DNA of 64,000 nucleotides from Monosiga brevicollis MX1. Lineage: Eukaryota; Opisthokonta; Choanoflagellata; Craspedida; Salpingoecidae. Shown here in pieces: positions 13,051 to 23,522 of this stretch (position 1 is its first letter; every line of letters begins with the position of its first letter). Position numbers and translations under genes: made by a program. Location of the stretch: NCBI RefSeq assembly GCF_000002865.3, contig NW_001865073.1, positions 20,780-84,779 on the forward strand. Reading direction: 5' to 3'. The notes beneath the pieces were generated by a model that saw only the letters and a list, made by a program, of their open reading frames with translations, had not been told where the DNA came from and did no database searches.

Positions 13051-15348
13051 TCAAAGCAAGCTGGGCACCCGAGCTTCCTCAATGCGCGTCTTTGCCTCTA
13101 CCAAGGATCGTTCACGCTCACTAAGCTCGTCAATCTGGTCGAGCTCGCCCTGCATGGGCATACCCATCCTGAAAGGTTGCTCTTCTGCTTGCAGCACATT
13201 CGCAATTGCTGAAGATATATTATCTTCGTCGAGGAGGAAAGGTTTGATCACCAACTCATATCGAGTCGCCAAGATGATGCTGTCGGTTAAGCGCTTCAAC
13301 ATCACCTTCCAATATGCACACAGTCGGATTTGCACCTGCAACAATTCCTGCGTCTCGTTGCTTTCCTTCCTGACATCAGCCCAGGTCAGGGGCTCCGACT
13401 TGCCGGGGAGCATCACAAGTAAGCGGCCTCTTTCCAGATCCGAGAGCAAATCACTGACAATGGACATGAAGTAATGATTGGTGGTGGTGACAGACTTCTC
13501 CCACTCGATTACCCGTGTCACTTGGTGACGGGCGCTTTTGGCCTGTGCTTCCAAGTAGGTTTGGGCGGCAGCACAGACCACCTGCTTTGCTTGTATGCCT
13601 TGGAACGCTTCGGCTAGCAGCACATGGCTTTTGCGCGAGACAGCTTCCGCCACTTGATTCACAAAGTCCAGCGCCAACGTCGGCAAGTCTTTGCGCAATC
13701 TTTTCAGTTGCTCTGTCGTCACGTTTGCAGGCACGGTCCCGGGCAAGCCATCGCCGCCACGCAAGTGTGAACACCTTTTGACGAGTTCGGCATGAAAGCT
13801 GGCTGAAAAGAAAGTTGACTCGTGATACAAGCCAGCAAGCTTCCTCTCAAGGCTGGATGGCGATGAGTGGGCCAGCTGATCCAGTTGAGCACACAACAGG
13901 GCGTCAGCGTCAGTCGATTTCACTGATTTTTGGCAGAGAACGAGCTGTACCGAATGTACCGTGATACCCCTTGTGCCTGGAAGCTGAATCTCGCCGTCGT
14001 TGTTCCTTTCAAAGGGCAAGGTAACCGTCTGAGCTGCCGTTCTGTAAGTCACATGGCCCATGACGACCAGGTCTTCGGGCCACGGTGATGATGTAGACTC
14101 GGAAGCCATACGGCAACTCAACCTAACATCTTGATTATGTGTTGGTGGAAGGAGCATCACGCGCAACTTCATGTCATCACCAAGGTCGATATCTTGATGA
14201 CGGGCAGAATCGAGTTCAACCTCATGGCTCCCTTCGAGGAAGTCCTCCAAGACGCCCCTCTGCAGTAAAGCGTGGTCGTCGGACGTGCGACCTTGGACCT
14301 CATCTTTTATTTTCTTGACAAAGCCCTCCAATCGGTTTGAGATCTCTCTCAGTGCCTCAAACTCACTGGTGGGCTTTCGCGGCAGTTCCCTCAAGCGGGT
14401 GCGCACGTCTAGCAGCGCCTCTTCGATAGCTGTCTTGACCTTGGGCAGTGTGGCGTGAATGCGCTCAGCCTGGAGTTGCACTAGTTGTTGAGTAAGACCA
14501 GCGATGCCCTGCCTGTGAGCATTATCAGGGAAGATGTCTTTGAGGCAGTCTTGCTCAAGTTGCCGGGCCTCATCGTTTGACATGTCCGCCTCACTCTCCT
14601 CTTGAGTGCGGTTGCGCACAAGAAACGCCGTTCCTGGGCCGCAAAGCTTCCTGGCGCCCTCAAGAGCCTTCCTCAAGGCTTTAGGGGGGCACAGATCAAT
14701 CTTGGTGAGGCAGACGAGGGTTCGTTCTTTGTCCTTGTCCACGGTGCGAGAGAGCTGCAGCGATGCTGAGGCCGTGACGTCTGATGTCGCATTCACAACG
14801 TTCAGCAGGACCGCTTCCTTGGGGTCCATGTATTTTTTATACATGGCTTTGATCGTTTCCTCAATGTTTTCCGACTGGCCCTCCACGGCAACTCGCGTCA
14901 TACCAGGCAGGTCGATGAGGGTGAGATCAACTTGATTCTTCCGAAAAATGGTGAGCTCAAGAGGCTTGTCCTCGACGTCCTTGTCAGACCCCACCAAGTC
15001 GTCTGTCATGTTTGCCACAGACTCCGAAACGCGATCCAGATCACTGATCACCTTTTCTGAGATAGATTCATCGCGATTGAGGGGCTTGAGAAGGACGCGC
15101 TCCGCTTCATCGCCGGCGTTGCGCAGCTTGAGCATCAACGGCACGCGAGTGACAATGCCTTCACCACGAGGTAGGTTGACGCCGCTCAGAGCTTCGATAA
15201 TGGACGTCTTGCCCGACGATTGATCACCGACTGCCACGATCGAGGTGACGTTAATCTTGTCTTCGTGCTGTGTCAGCCTGAACAGCTCATCGTTGAGCTG
15301 CAACAAGGGCAGAATGTGCTCATTGGCCAAGTCTGGAAGATGCGCCAT
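13051..15348 (-). CDS. Dynamin-family large GTPase, Mx-like, intronless
   Basis: A single uninterrupted frame of 765 codons. The N-terminal GTPase domain has all expected motifs: P-loop GDQSSGKTS near residue 41, the switch I region LPRGEGIVTR, DLPGM (G3) and TKID (G4). The signature LPRG-x-GIVTRVPL is typical of dynamins and Mx proteins. A long helical middle/stalk region follows. The C-terminal 100 residues look like a GTPase effector helix bundle (ELSERERSLVEAKTRIEE). There is no PH or proline-rich domain, so it is Mx/dynamin-like rather than classical dynamin. Such proteins assemble into helices and remodel membranes; in vertebrates Mx proteins act in antiviral defence. The role here is unknown. 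It is notable as the only long gene in the window without introns. Confidence 0.9.
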   Translation of the reverse strand: MAHLPDLANEHILPLLQLNDELFRLTQHEDKINVTSIVAVGDQSSGKTSIIEALSGVNLPRGEGIVTRVPLMLKLRNAGDEAERVLLKPLNRDESISEKVISDLDRVSESVANMTDDLVGSDKDVEDKPLELTIFRKNQVDLTLIDLPGMTRVAVEGQSENIEETIKAMYKKYMDPKEAVLLNVVNATSDVTASASLQLSRTVDKDKERTLVCLTKIDLCPPKALRKALEGARKLCGPGTAFLVRNRTQEESEADMSNDEARQLEQDCLKDIFPDNAHRQGIAGLTQQLVQLQAERIHATLPKVKTAIEEALLDVRTRLRELPRKPTSEFEALREISNRLEGFVKKIKDEVQGRTSDDHALLQRGVLEDFLEGSHEVELDSARHQDIDLGDDMKLRVMLLPPTHNQDVRLSCRMASESTSSPWPEDLVVMGHVTYRTAAQTVTLPFERNNDGEIQLPGTRGITVHSVQLVLCQKSVKSTDADALLCAQLDQLAHSSPSSLERKLAGLYHESTFFSASFHAELVKRCSHLRGGDGLPGTVPANVTTEQLKRLRKDLPTLALDFVNQVAEAVSRKSHVLLAEAFQGIQAKQVVCAAAQTYLEAQAKSARHQVTRVIEWEKSVTTTNHYFMSIVSDLLSDLERGRLLVMLPGKSEPLTWADVRKESNETQELLQVQIRLCAYWKVMLKRLTDSIILATRYELVIKPFLLDEDNISSAIANVLQAEEQPFRMGMPMQGELDQIDELSERERSLVEAKTRIEEARVPSLL

Positions 15349-15877
15349 GATGCTGCACTGTGCGTCAAAACGTCAACAAGCAGGCCAAAAGAATGAAAAA
15401 TGACTCAAGGTTCCACGATATTGGCCACCAGGTCTTGGGAATTCAAGAGATGCGTGTGCAGCCTGTGATGTGTGTCTGTGTCTGTGTCTGTGCCTGTGGT
15501 ACGTGTACGTGGACGTGGACGTGGACGTGGACGTGTACGAGTACGTGTACGTGTCTGTTTACGTGTACGTGTGTACGTGCTTGTTTTCGAAGGTATGGAT
15601 TTTCGCCATAAGCTTGTCGCCAAAAAATTTACTTCTCATGAGAAGGTCGAGACTTGCTGCTTTTGACTCCCTTACGCTGGTGTCTCCCTCGGATTCACTT
15701 CTCATGAGAAGTGAGTCTTCTCATGAGAACGTATGCGTGGGGCCATTATGGGTGCATCTCCTTTTGTGAGTCGATCGACTGGTGGTTGCAATAATGTCAG
15801 CTTTCGAATCCAGCCATACACTCTAAGATATCAATTGCCAAGGAAGCTCAAACAAGCATCAAGCAAAAAGAGTCGCG
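15349..15877 (-). promoter_or_regulatory. Upstream region of the dynamin gene with three TTCTCATGAGAA palindromes
   Basis: The palindrome TTCTCATGAGAA occurs at 15633-15644, 15699-15710 and 15718-15729. The middle copy extends to a perfect 20-bp palindrome at 15695-15714. All lie 285-380 bp upstream of the dynamin ATG, in the gap behind the CPT1 3' end. Nearer the gene, 15475-15580 is a GTACGTGGACGTG-type tandem repeat. The spacing suggests a dimeric-protein binding array, but this is inference. Confidence 0.4.
15475..15580. repeat. Tandem ACGTGG/ACGTGT hexamer repeat
   Basis: The run goes from CTGTGTCTGTG to ACGTGGACGTGG and then ACGTGTACGAGT variants. Open frames through it encode only dipeptide-like repeats and are not taken as genes. 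Confidence 0.8.
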
Positions 15878-18810
15878 CTAAACGAAGAGAGCCTTGATGT
15901 CGGCCATGGCCTTTTCAATGTTCTTGGCAAAACGGTGTGAAGACTAAAGGAACATCACATTACAGAAGTGAGTGACAGGCAAACACGGGGTGAAGTAGTT
16001 TAGAAGGGAAACGAGCTATCCCATGACGCACCGTTTTGTCGGATGAATTCTTGCTGGTGACGTGAAAGGACACGAGGCTATCAGAGCCAATGATGTAGCT
16101 GACACCATAGCCATCATCCGTCACGGGACCGAATCCACCGCCGGTGCTAATCTTGTTCAGGTTGTTCTTGATGTCAAACAACTTGGTCTGCTGGACCGGG
16201 GTTTGACTGGTGCTGAGCATCCAGGGCTTTGAGAGCACCTCGTTGAGGAACTTGGACTCGATGCCGCGCGCAATGGACACGACGTAGAGGCAGAACAGGT
16301 GGCGATCAATGCCACGACCAGCCATGGCATCCTTGAAAGCAATGACGTGACGATCGACAGCCCTGAAAACAACCAAGCAAATGTAAGTGTGAGCTAGTCA
16401 AAGCAACGGGCAAAGTGTGCGTTGTTTGGGAGGGCACTGGTCGCGACGGACGCGCCGCGGCGACCCTACAGCAGCATTGACTCACGAGCGCAAAAGGGCG
16501 ATGCACTCTTCCTTGCTTGACTTGGGGTCTTCCATGGCACGAACAAAGGCAACAGAGTCGTCGGTGACGGGGCGCACGGTCTCGGTGCGACCATCGCGGA
16601 AGAGACGGGTCATCGAAGCCTCGTAGGTTTGGGCAAAGCGGCCTTGGTCACGGAAGTACGCAAGTTGAAGGGCCATTTGGAGCCAGCCATCGGGAGAAAG
16701 CTTGCAGCGCTTCATCAGGCCCTTGGAGTAATCGGTAAAGGGGAGGAGGCGGTGGTCAAGATCGTTAATGGCCTTGGTGGCGGTGTCCACGGCTTCACGC
16801 ACAATGCTCTCGGCCTGTTCATCAAAGGCAAACTTGAGACGCAGCGGAAGCTTGGGCTCGGTGCGCGCCTGGGGAACAGCCTTGTTCAGACCGTTGTCAT
16901 CGTAGCCGGTGCCGGAGAATTCCATGGCCAGCATGCTCTCAAAGGCGTAGGCAGCGACGGGGGCATCTGCCCACGAGTGCTCGCAGTTGACGCCGCAACG
17001 GCCGTTGGCAAAGATGACGAGGGTGATGGACTTGTCAAACCAGCGGTTGTAGCCGTTGCCGTGCAGCAGGGACTTGGCCAGCGGGTGACCTTCAGCCCAG
17101 TCCTTCATGTCGGGGTTCTCAGGGCTAGAGTCGTCGAGGACCACAAAGATGACGGCACGCTCAATGGCCTCCAGGGAGGCCCGAGTGACACCTTCTCCCA
17201 TGTGGTCGGAGCGGAAGTTGGCCCAGGTGGTGCGATCCGAGGCGGTCATGGCCGGCAAGTGGTGCTCGGCAAAGGTGGGCTTGTCGGCGTCGTGATCGGC
17301 ATCCTCCAAGATGTAATCGAATTGCCTGAGTAGAGCGGCGTGTTGCGAGGATTAGCAAAGGAAGCGAAGGAAAACAATGAAAAACGGATACGGGAGGCGC
17401 TCCGACCACCCTAGGAAGAGGGGCAAGGATTTGAAGAAAATCGATCCAGGAAGGGCCAAGCACTGACTTTTCGAGGTCACGGGGCGAGAGGCGCACACCC
17501 TTGACATCAAAGCAGTTGACCACGTAAAAGCGGCCCTTGCAGTAGACGGCAATGTGGGCAGACTCGGGGTAATGCTCAATCACGTCTGCAGATGGTGCGC
17601 GAGACAAGCAGGTCAAGACGGAAGGCAAGGGTAAGAAAGGGCACCGGAAGCGGGCGGGCTACGGCTAGCGAGAGGTGCTGGCATGAGGTCGGGTCGCCCT
17701 GCCCCTGACTAGAATGCGCGAGCACGACACGCACCTTCTTCAAGTTGAGGGATGCGGCAAGTGCCAAAGGTGCGGACGTGTTGGCTCATGCAGAGGGGGA
17801 CGGCACCCTGGATCAGCAGGGGTTCGATTTCGCAGCGATCGAGCTGGCGCTTGAAGAGCATGAGGTTGTGAACCAGGTTACCGGCACGAGCAGCTTGGAC
17901 GTGCGTGGGTGACCAAGAGTAGGCGTCCATGATGTAGTAGTTGCTGTTGATCATCAAGGAGTCGCGCGAGCGAAGGTACACGAAGCGTTCCCACCAGTCT
18001 GACACGTAGTTGCTCGCCCACCTGCGGGTTGGGTCAGGACATGCATCAACACGACCAAGGTGCGCGAATGAGTGGGCAGAGAGACATGAACGTTGGGTGG
18101 AAGGGGGTCGTAAGACGGGCACGAGCCGCGGTGTGCACACGTACAAGGCTTTGAGCTTGAGGAAGAACTGGAGGCCGGGGCCCTCGTTGTGTTCAAAGTC
18201 ATGAGCCAGGCGAACCATGCGATCGTATTCAACATCGTCCATGAGAGGGCGGGCCGAGAGGAGGTAGCGGCGGCAGGTCTCGCTGAGGGCGGGGACGGGC
18301 AGGGAGGGCAAAACGCGCTGGAAGGAGTAGGTCAAGGGTTTGCCAAAGCCTTCGAGAAGACGGACGGTCATGAGCCAGATGATGGTCAGGGTCGAGGTCT
18401 TGCTGACGGGCTCGTAGAGATAGCCCTTGTAGGAGAGAAGCCATTTGAGCAAGGTACGGGAGCCCCAGATACCAGCAAGCCAGAGGCCGGTGCCGGAGAC
18501 GAGGACGCCAGCGCTCAGCTGAGCAAAGCGGTCCGTGAGACGGTTGACCAGCGGCAGCTGGATCATGTGTTGGTGAAACTGGGGCACGTAGCGTTGCAGC
18601 AGGTAAGCTGATCCCAAAGACAGATACCTGACGCCGAAGAAACATCAACGGAAAGAAAGGTGTGAGAAGGCGCCTTGAACATGAGCATGAGGACTGAGGG
18701 GCAAAGAAAAAAAATAAAAAAATAAAAAACGAGGGGCAGCGGCACGAAGTGCCATGGAATATGGCAGTCACATGCCATGTGCTGGGTCAGGAAGCGAGCA
18801 AAAAAGGTTC

Positions 18811-18855
<45 letters not shown>

Positions 18856-19362
18856 ACAGAGACGACAAGTCAATCGGCACCGCGGGGCAGCGAGGAGGAG
18901 ATGTCAACAAAAACCAATCAAGACACGTGCGAGCAGGCGCACTTTGTCGTCGCCGCACCACAACAAAAATAAAACACATCAACAACATCCCACACACACA
19001 CACACATACACACACGGAGGGTACCGCCCCTGGTTGAGCTGCCTGGTTTTGTGACCCGACCAAAATGCAAAGGGGGAGGGAGGGACCGAGCGAACAAGGC
19101 AAAGGCGGGGTGTAGAGGCTTACCAAGTGGCCGTGGTTGAAGGAAACACGGCGTTGACAATGGCGCGTTGGATGCGGTTGGCACGGCTCTGTGCGCTGGT
19201 CACGAGGCCGCGGGCCATGTTGGTCATGACCTCCATGGCAGTATCGCCCGAGTTCCAAACGCCACCACGGGTGGAGTAGGTGTAGGTCTTGGCCGCGTAC
19301 TCTGAGTTGCGGCGGGGCCGATTGTACGGCTCGGACCGCGCCATGGCGCGCGCTTCAGCCAT
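15878..19362 (-). CDS. CPT1: Carnitine O-palmitoyltransferase 1
   Basis: CPT1 is the outer-mitochondrial-membrane enzyme that moves long-chain acyl groups from CoA to carnitine, the gate to beta-oxidation. Seven exons are read at about 19124-19362, 18145-18627, 17735-18021, 17468-17585, 16486-17325, 16032-16362 and 15878-15943. All are GT-AG and in frame. The start MAEARAMA resembles the MAEA start of animal CPT1. Two hydrophobic segments near the N-terminus fit the two membrane spans. The catalytic core has CEHSWADAP with the active-site His and RDGRTETVRPVT, a carnitine acyltransferase signature. The N-terminal malonyl-CoA-sensing region is present in outline. Intron 1 contains a long CA repeat. 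A GA run just upstream (19558-19590) is a CT tract in this gene's sense. Confidence 0.95.
18812..18860. repeat. (CA)n microsatellite in CPT1 intron 1
   Basis: An uninterrupted ACAC run passes into ACGCAC variants, inside the first intron of CPT1. A shorter second CA run lies near 18990-19015. Confidence 0.9.
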
Positions 19363-19639
19363 GATGAACGGTCGGGAACAACAAAGCGCACCACCTACCA
19401 AACCAAAAAGCGCAATCAGCCAAGCACACACACACATCCATGAGCCCAGTCAACAACACCCATACACCACCCCGCCGCCATAGAGGAACATTGCATTCAT
19501 AAACAACGGGGCCCAACACACGGCGGACCACTGAACAAACGGCAGCGCCACAGAGAGTGAGAGAGAGTGAGAGAGTGAGAGAGAGAGTTGACGACCACAC
19601 ACTTGAGAGAGAAATTGAAGAAATTGCTCAACACACACA

Positions 19640-19890
19640 CCTCTCTCCCTCTCTCTCTCTCTCTCTCTCTAAATCTCTCTAGCTCTAAAGCTCTCTCTAA
19701 ATCTCTCTAAAGATCTCTCTCTAAAGCTCTCTCTCTAAAGCTCTCGTTCTCTCTCGCTCTAATCTCACTCTCTCAATCTCTCCCTAAATCTCTCTTTCTC
19801 TCTCAATCTCTCCCCAAATCTCTCTCTCTCTCAATCTCTCTTTCTCTCTCTCAATCATCTCTGTCTCTCTCAATCATCTCTTTCTATCTC
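19640..19890. repeat. CT-rich array with interspersed AAATCTC units
   Basis: CT dinucleotide runs are broken by regular AAATCTCTCT and CAATCTCTC units, as in a decayed microsatellite. Confidence 0.8.
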
Positions 19891-20345
19891 TCTCGCACCA
19901 CTACTGATCGTATCACACCCAAACTCCAATCAGCACACACACTTCTACAAGAATCTTCACACGTAAAGACCCATTTAACGTTATGCTTGCATGCGAGTTT
20001 ATATACAAAGATGTATCCATGTGTATACCTGTGGGCATATATTTGTATACGCGTGTGCGTGTGCGTGTGGGTAAAGCAAAGGGGTTGCAGATATCAGGAG
20101 GTCATCCTCGACCATGATCGGCAACCGCAGAGGGGCTGTACGGTTGGGGATCAGGCAGATTGACGACATCAGGTGAAATCGAGGGAGAGAGATGGATATG
20201 CGCAGGGACGAGTGCCCCGGCTGCCATTTCATCGTTCCCCTCCCTCCAAAACCAAATGCCTTTTGCTGTTTTGTTTGCTCCTCCCTCTCCTTTTTGTCTC
20301 AAAAACGTAACAATCTCTTGTGTGGCTATCAATCTCCCTTCCGCT

Positions 20346-20349
<4 letters not shown>

Positions 20350-20414
<65 letters not shown>

Positions 20415-20423
20415 TTCTCTCTC

Positions 20424-20458
<35 letters not shown>
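20350..20458. repeat. CT microsatellite
   Basis: About 50 bp of pure CT is followed by CT with TTT interruptions. There is no adjacent gene start in the sense direction. Confidence 0.9.
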
Positions 20459-20764
20459 ATATGACATATAGCCGGAAGCAATCACATTTCGACGTTGTTG
20501 CAAGTTGTTGTAAAGGGCAGCCGAGCCCGGGCAGCAGTTGGCGGCGATGGGAATTCCAAAGCGCCACATCAAAACAATGATTGGGGCGCACAATGCACTG
20601 GAGGTGTTCGCTCCTCAAGGGGTGGTCTGTTGTTGTGAATATGTGTTCTCAACTTTGTCTTACAAGCAGAGGGGCTGCACCTGACAGGTGGTAAAGAGTC
20701 ACAAACTCAATTAAAAACACTTGAGCATCTATCTAACCAGTACCGCCGACTCAATGTGAGACGG

Positions 20765-20870
20765 TGACTCACACGCACACTCACTAAACGATATCATGAT
20801 GACTCTTACGCACACACTCACTGAACGATATCATGATGACTCACACGCACACACTCACTGAACAATAAAA
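20765..20870. repeat. Three-copy tandem repeat of about 36 bp
   Basis: Three units begin GACTCACACGCAC (or GACTCTTACGCAC) near 20765, 20801 and 20838. Units one and two end ACGATATCATGAT; the third ends AACAATAAAATCATG. The palindromic GATATC core is kept in two copies. Confidence 0.8.
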
Positions 20871-20909
20871 TCATGCAGTTGAACACGAAGGAGGGTCTTG
20901 GCACGCCGA

Positions 20910-21560
20910 CTACATGTAGTGCATAATGAGTTGTCCGAAGATATTTGGATCGATGAAGGCATATGGATCGATAAAGGCATTTGGATCACCCCCACCTCCC
21001 CAAGCACCAATACGAGAAACACACGTAAAGGAAAGAGAAATACCAGTGACTCGTCGATTGGGACCGACGGCTTTCTCAAACTCCGTTTTTGCAGTCTGCA
21101 AACAAACCTCAGCGGCCGCGCGCTCCTCATTTGGCTGGATTGAGGCGAAGGACTCGAGGTCGTCTAAAGTTTGAGGAGCAAACTGCAGAGTGTCGTGAAC
21201 TTCGTTTTGACGATCGGCGAGCCATGCGTCGCCGCCTGCACGACGCAGATGAAGATGATAAGACGCCTCCTCCTGAGGTTGATCACGCTGGTTCACCTCG
21301 TCCACGTAGGTAAGTTCAATCAAACAATCGATCAACCTGTTTGGCCAAGGTTCTTGTAGAAAAGCGCGATGGTTTTGCGCAGGAACCACATTGTACGGAA
21401 GTACTCTGGCCTGGGGGACCTGTTGCACTGCAAACACGAATTCAGCCATCCTTGTGGCTTTGAGAGACCAGAGGGAAAGGCGCTTCAGGCGGAACTCGGC
21501 CCGCCCTTGCGCCCGCGTCAATCCAGGCGGAACGTTGCCCGCGTCAACCCAACTAGTCAC
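20910..21560 (-). CDS. Hypothetical protein, doubtful
   Basis: A long minus-strand frame covers this stretch. After a CT-repeat-coded start it has ordinary amino-acid composition, with NRLIDCLIELTYVDEV and LQFAPQTLDDLESFASIQPN. It ends with a short internal repeat, NAFIDPYAFIDPN. I recognise no domain. The frame upstream of about 21560 is translated microsatellite, so a start near 21449 (MAEFVFAV) would be more sensible. The opposite strand is also open in places and carries a possible GTAAGT donor near 21308. The strand and even the existence of the gene are uncertain. Confidence 0.25.
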   Translation of the reverse strand: MTSWVDAGNVPPGLTRAQGRAEFRLKRLSLWSLKATRMAEFVFAVQQVPQARVLPYNVVPAQNHRAFLQEPWPNRLIDCLIELTYVDEVNQRDQPQEEASYHLHLRRAGGDAWLADRQNEVHDTLQFAPQTLDDLESFASIQPNEERAAAEVCLQTAKTEFEKAVGPNRRVTGISLSFTCVSRIGAWGGGGDPNAFIDPYAFIDPNIFGQLIMHYM

Positions 21561-21574
21561 TGGAAAATGCAGCC

Positions 21575-21675
21575 CAAGCTCTCCCCCTTTCTCTTTCTCT
21601 CTTTCTCTCCCCCTTTCTCTCTCCCCCGTTCTCTTTCTCTCTTTCTCTCTTTCTCTTTCTCTCTTTCTCTCTTTC
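21575..21675. repeat. CT-rich tract with CTTTCTCT units
   Basis: Irregular CTCTTTCTCT repeats end in a short CACACA run, just before the first copy of the duplicated segment. Confidence 0.8.
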
Positions 21676-21711
21676 ACACATACACACACAAACAAACTCG
21701 TTCTCGGACTC

Positions 21712-22215
21712 TTCCTCCAAACTTTTACAACGATGTGTTTCTGACGAGCTGACGTACATTGGCAAGAGTTGTGGTCCTAAGAAGGGTCACACGGAGTCCC
21801 CTCGAACGCGGCGTGTGCAACATCGCTCATCCCCGTATGGCACGATCTCAATCTACCAGCGTCTCTACGTTTGGCGCCACTGGCCGATGACTGTTTGATG
21901 ACCACTCGCGAGCTCAAAACAATGAATCCTGTGCACCTGCATGTAATCCATGTTCCTCTTCAATAATTCACACTAGCTTCTCATTAAGATCGGCACAAGA
22001 TTGTGTATCCACCGTTAACGGCACAGTCGACCGTTTCCCACACTTTTGCCACTGAGATGGATGGGTCCTGGCAGAGATGTACCGAGCAGCAACCCACCGG
22101 TTGCTGCTTGGGATGCAGGGTCATGGAGCATGCACAAGCATGTACTGGGCGCGCGTCATGGCGAACAAGGCTGTATAAAGCGCACGCGCGCCGTGTCACC
22201 CAGCCAGCGCCCGCA
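21712..22215 (+). repeat. Duplicated TATA-bearing segment, copy A
   Basis: About 500 bp is closely similar to 22620-23212 in the same orientation. Shared landmarks are the GCGTACATTGGCAAGAGTTGTG region (its 5' part differs slightly), ATCGCTCATCCCCGTATGG, the TTCACACTAGCTTCTC block and the GGCTGTATAAAGCGCACGCG block. The copies differ by scattered substitutions and small indels. Copy A is followed by a long CT minisatellite rather than by a recognised gene. Confidence 0.85.
22174..22179 (+). promoter_or_regulatory. TATA box candidate in copy A
   Basis: TATAAA lies within GGCTGTATAAAGCGC, with GC-rich flanks and a CT tract starting about 50 bp downstream. It is identical in context to the copy at 23159. 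No gene start is recognised behind it. Confidence 0.35.
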
Positions 22216-22229
22216 TCTTTACGGTCTAC

Positions 22230-22233
22230 GGTG

Positions 22234-22279
<46 letters not shown>

Positions 22280-22373
22280 ACTCTCTCTCTCTCTCTCTCA
22301 AGCATCTCTCAAGCATCTCTCTCTCTCTCTCTCTCAAGCATCTCTCTCTCTCTCTCAAGCATCTCTCTCTCAA

Positions 22374-22409
<36 letters not shown>

Positions 22410-22610
22410 CATCTCTCTCTCTCAAGCATCTCTCTCTCTCTCTCTCTCTCTCAAGCATCTCTCTCTCTCAAGCATCTCTCTCTCTCAAGCATCTCTCTCT
22501 CTCTCAAGCATCTCTCTCTCTCAAGCATCTCTCAAACAAACAAACAAACAAACTCTCTCTCTCTAACAAACTCTCTCAAACAAACTCTTTCTCTCTCTCT
22601 CAAACAAACT
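22230..22610 (+). repeat. CT minisatellite with CAAGCATCTCTC units
   Basis: Pure CT runs alternate with many CAAGCATCTCTCTCT units and end in CAAACAAACAAACTCT. It lies between the two copies of the duplicated segment. Confidence 0.9.
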
Positions 22611-22619
22611 CTTTCGTCG

Positions 22620-23212
22620 AACTCCTCCAAACGTTGTACATTGAAACCCTCTGCGTTTCTGTGGTTGAAAGCAGACGAACTGACCGAACTGGCGTACATT
22701 GGCAAGAGTTGTGATGCACGTCCTTAAAAAGGCTCCCTGAAGTTGAACACGGAGTCACATCGAACGCGGCGTGTGCAACATCGCTCATCCCCGTATGGCA
22801 CGATCTCAATCTACCAGCGTCTCTACGTCTGGCGCCACTGGCCGATGACTGTTGATGACCACTCGCGAGCTCAAAAACAAGAACAATGAATCCTGTGCAC
22901 GGCATTTAATCCATGTTCCTCTTCAATAATTCACACTAGCTTCTCATTAAGATCGGCACAAGATTGTGTGTATCCACCGTTAACGGCACAATCAACCGTT
23001 TCCCACACTTTTGCCACCTATAGATTGAGATGGAGATGAGATGGGACCTGGCGGGCAGAGATGAAACGAAGCAGCAACCGGTGAGTTGTTGCTCCGGACG
23101 CAGGGTCATGGAGCATTCACAAGCATGTACTGGGCGCGCGTCATGGCGAACAAGGCTGTATAAAGCGCACGCGCGCCGCGTCACCCTGCCAGCGCCCGCA
23201 TCTTTACGGTCC
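22620..23212 (+). repeat. Duplicated TATA-bearing segment, copy B
   Basis: This is the second copy of 21712-22215, somewhat longer because of small insertions near its 5' end and around 23020. It ends about 310 bp before the SEL1L start codon and probably includes that gene's promoter. Confidence 0.85.
23159..23164 (+). promoter_or_regulatory. TATA box candidate for SEL1L
   Basis: TATAAA in the same context as in copy A, about 360 bp upstream of the SEL1L ATG. It is followed by a CT tract at about 23320-23425 that would fall in the 5' UTR. Assignment is by position only. Confidence 0.4.
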
Positions 23213-23522
23213 TGTATCCCGTCCGACTGCAAGTCTCCAAGTCTTCTTGAAGACTCGATTTGAGGTTGAGCCCATTTTTTCTGACGTGTCGTTTACATTT
23301 GGTCACGCCATTCCTTGATCTCTCTCTCTTCTCTCTCTTCTCTCTTTCTCTCTTCTCTCTTCTCTCTCTTCTCTCATCTCTCTCATCTCTCACTTCTCAT
23401 CTCTCTCATCTCTCTCTCTCATCAGTGATTCTTTTTTTTTACTTCTCGAGCACTGCATTTGTCGCGTTCAATTGGCAGCGGGGTGTGCATGGCCACACGC
23501 ACGCACGCACAGATACACAGTC

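Larger units (their letters stand above)
19363..20900. other. Simple-sequence region upstream of CPT1
   Basis: No gene recognised. It contains GAGAGTGAGAGAG at 19558-19590, a long CTCTCT/TCTCTAAA degenerate array at 19640-19890, a pure CT run at about 20350-20458, and a 36-bp tandem repeat at 20765-20870. Frames through these tracts encode only Ser-Leu or Arg-Glu repeats. Confidence 0.6.

Noticed and set aside
21712-23212. The two direct repeats as LTRs of a retroelement
   Set aside because: The DNA between them is only a CT minisatellite, with no element coding sequence and no primer-binding site or polypurine tract seen. A local promoter duplication explains it better.
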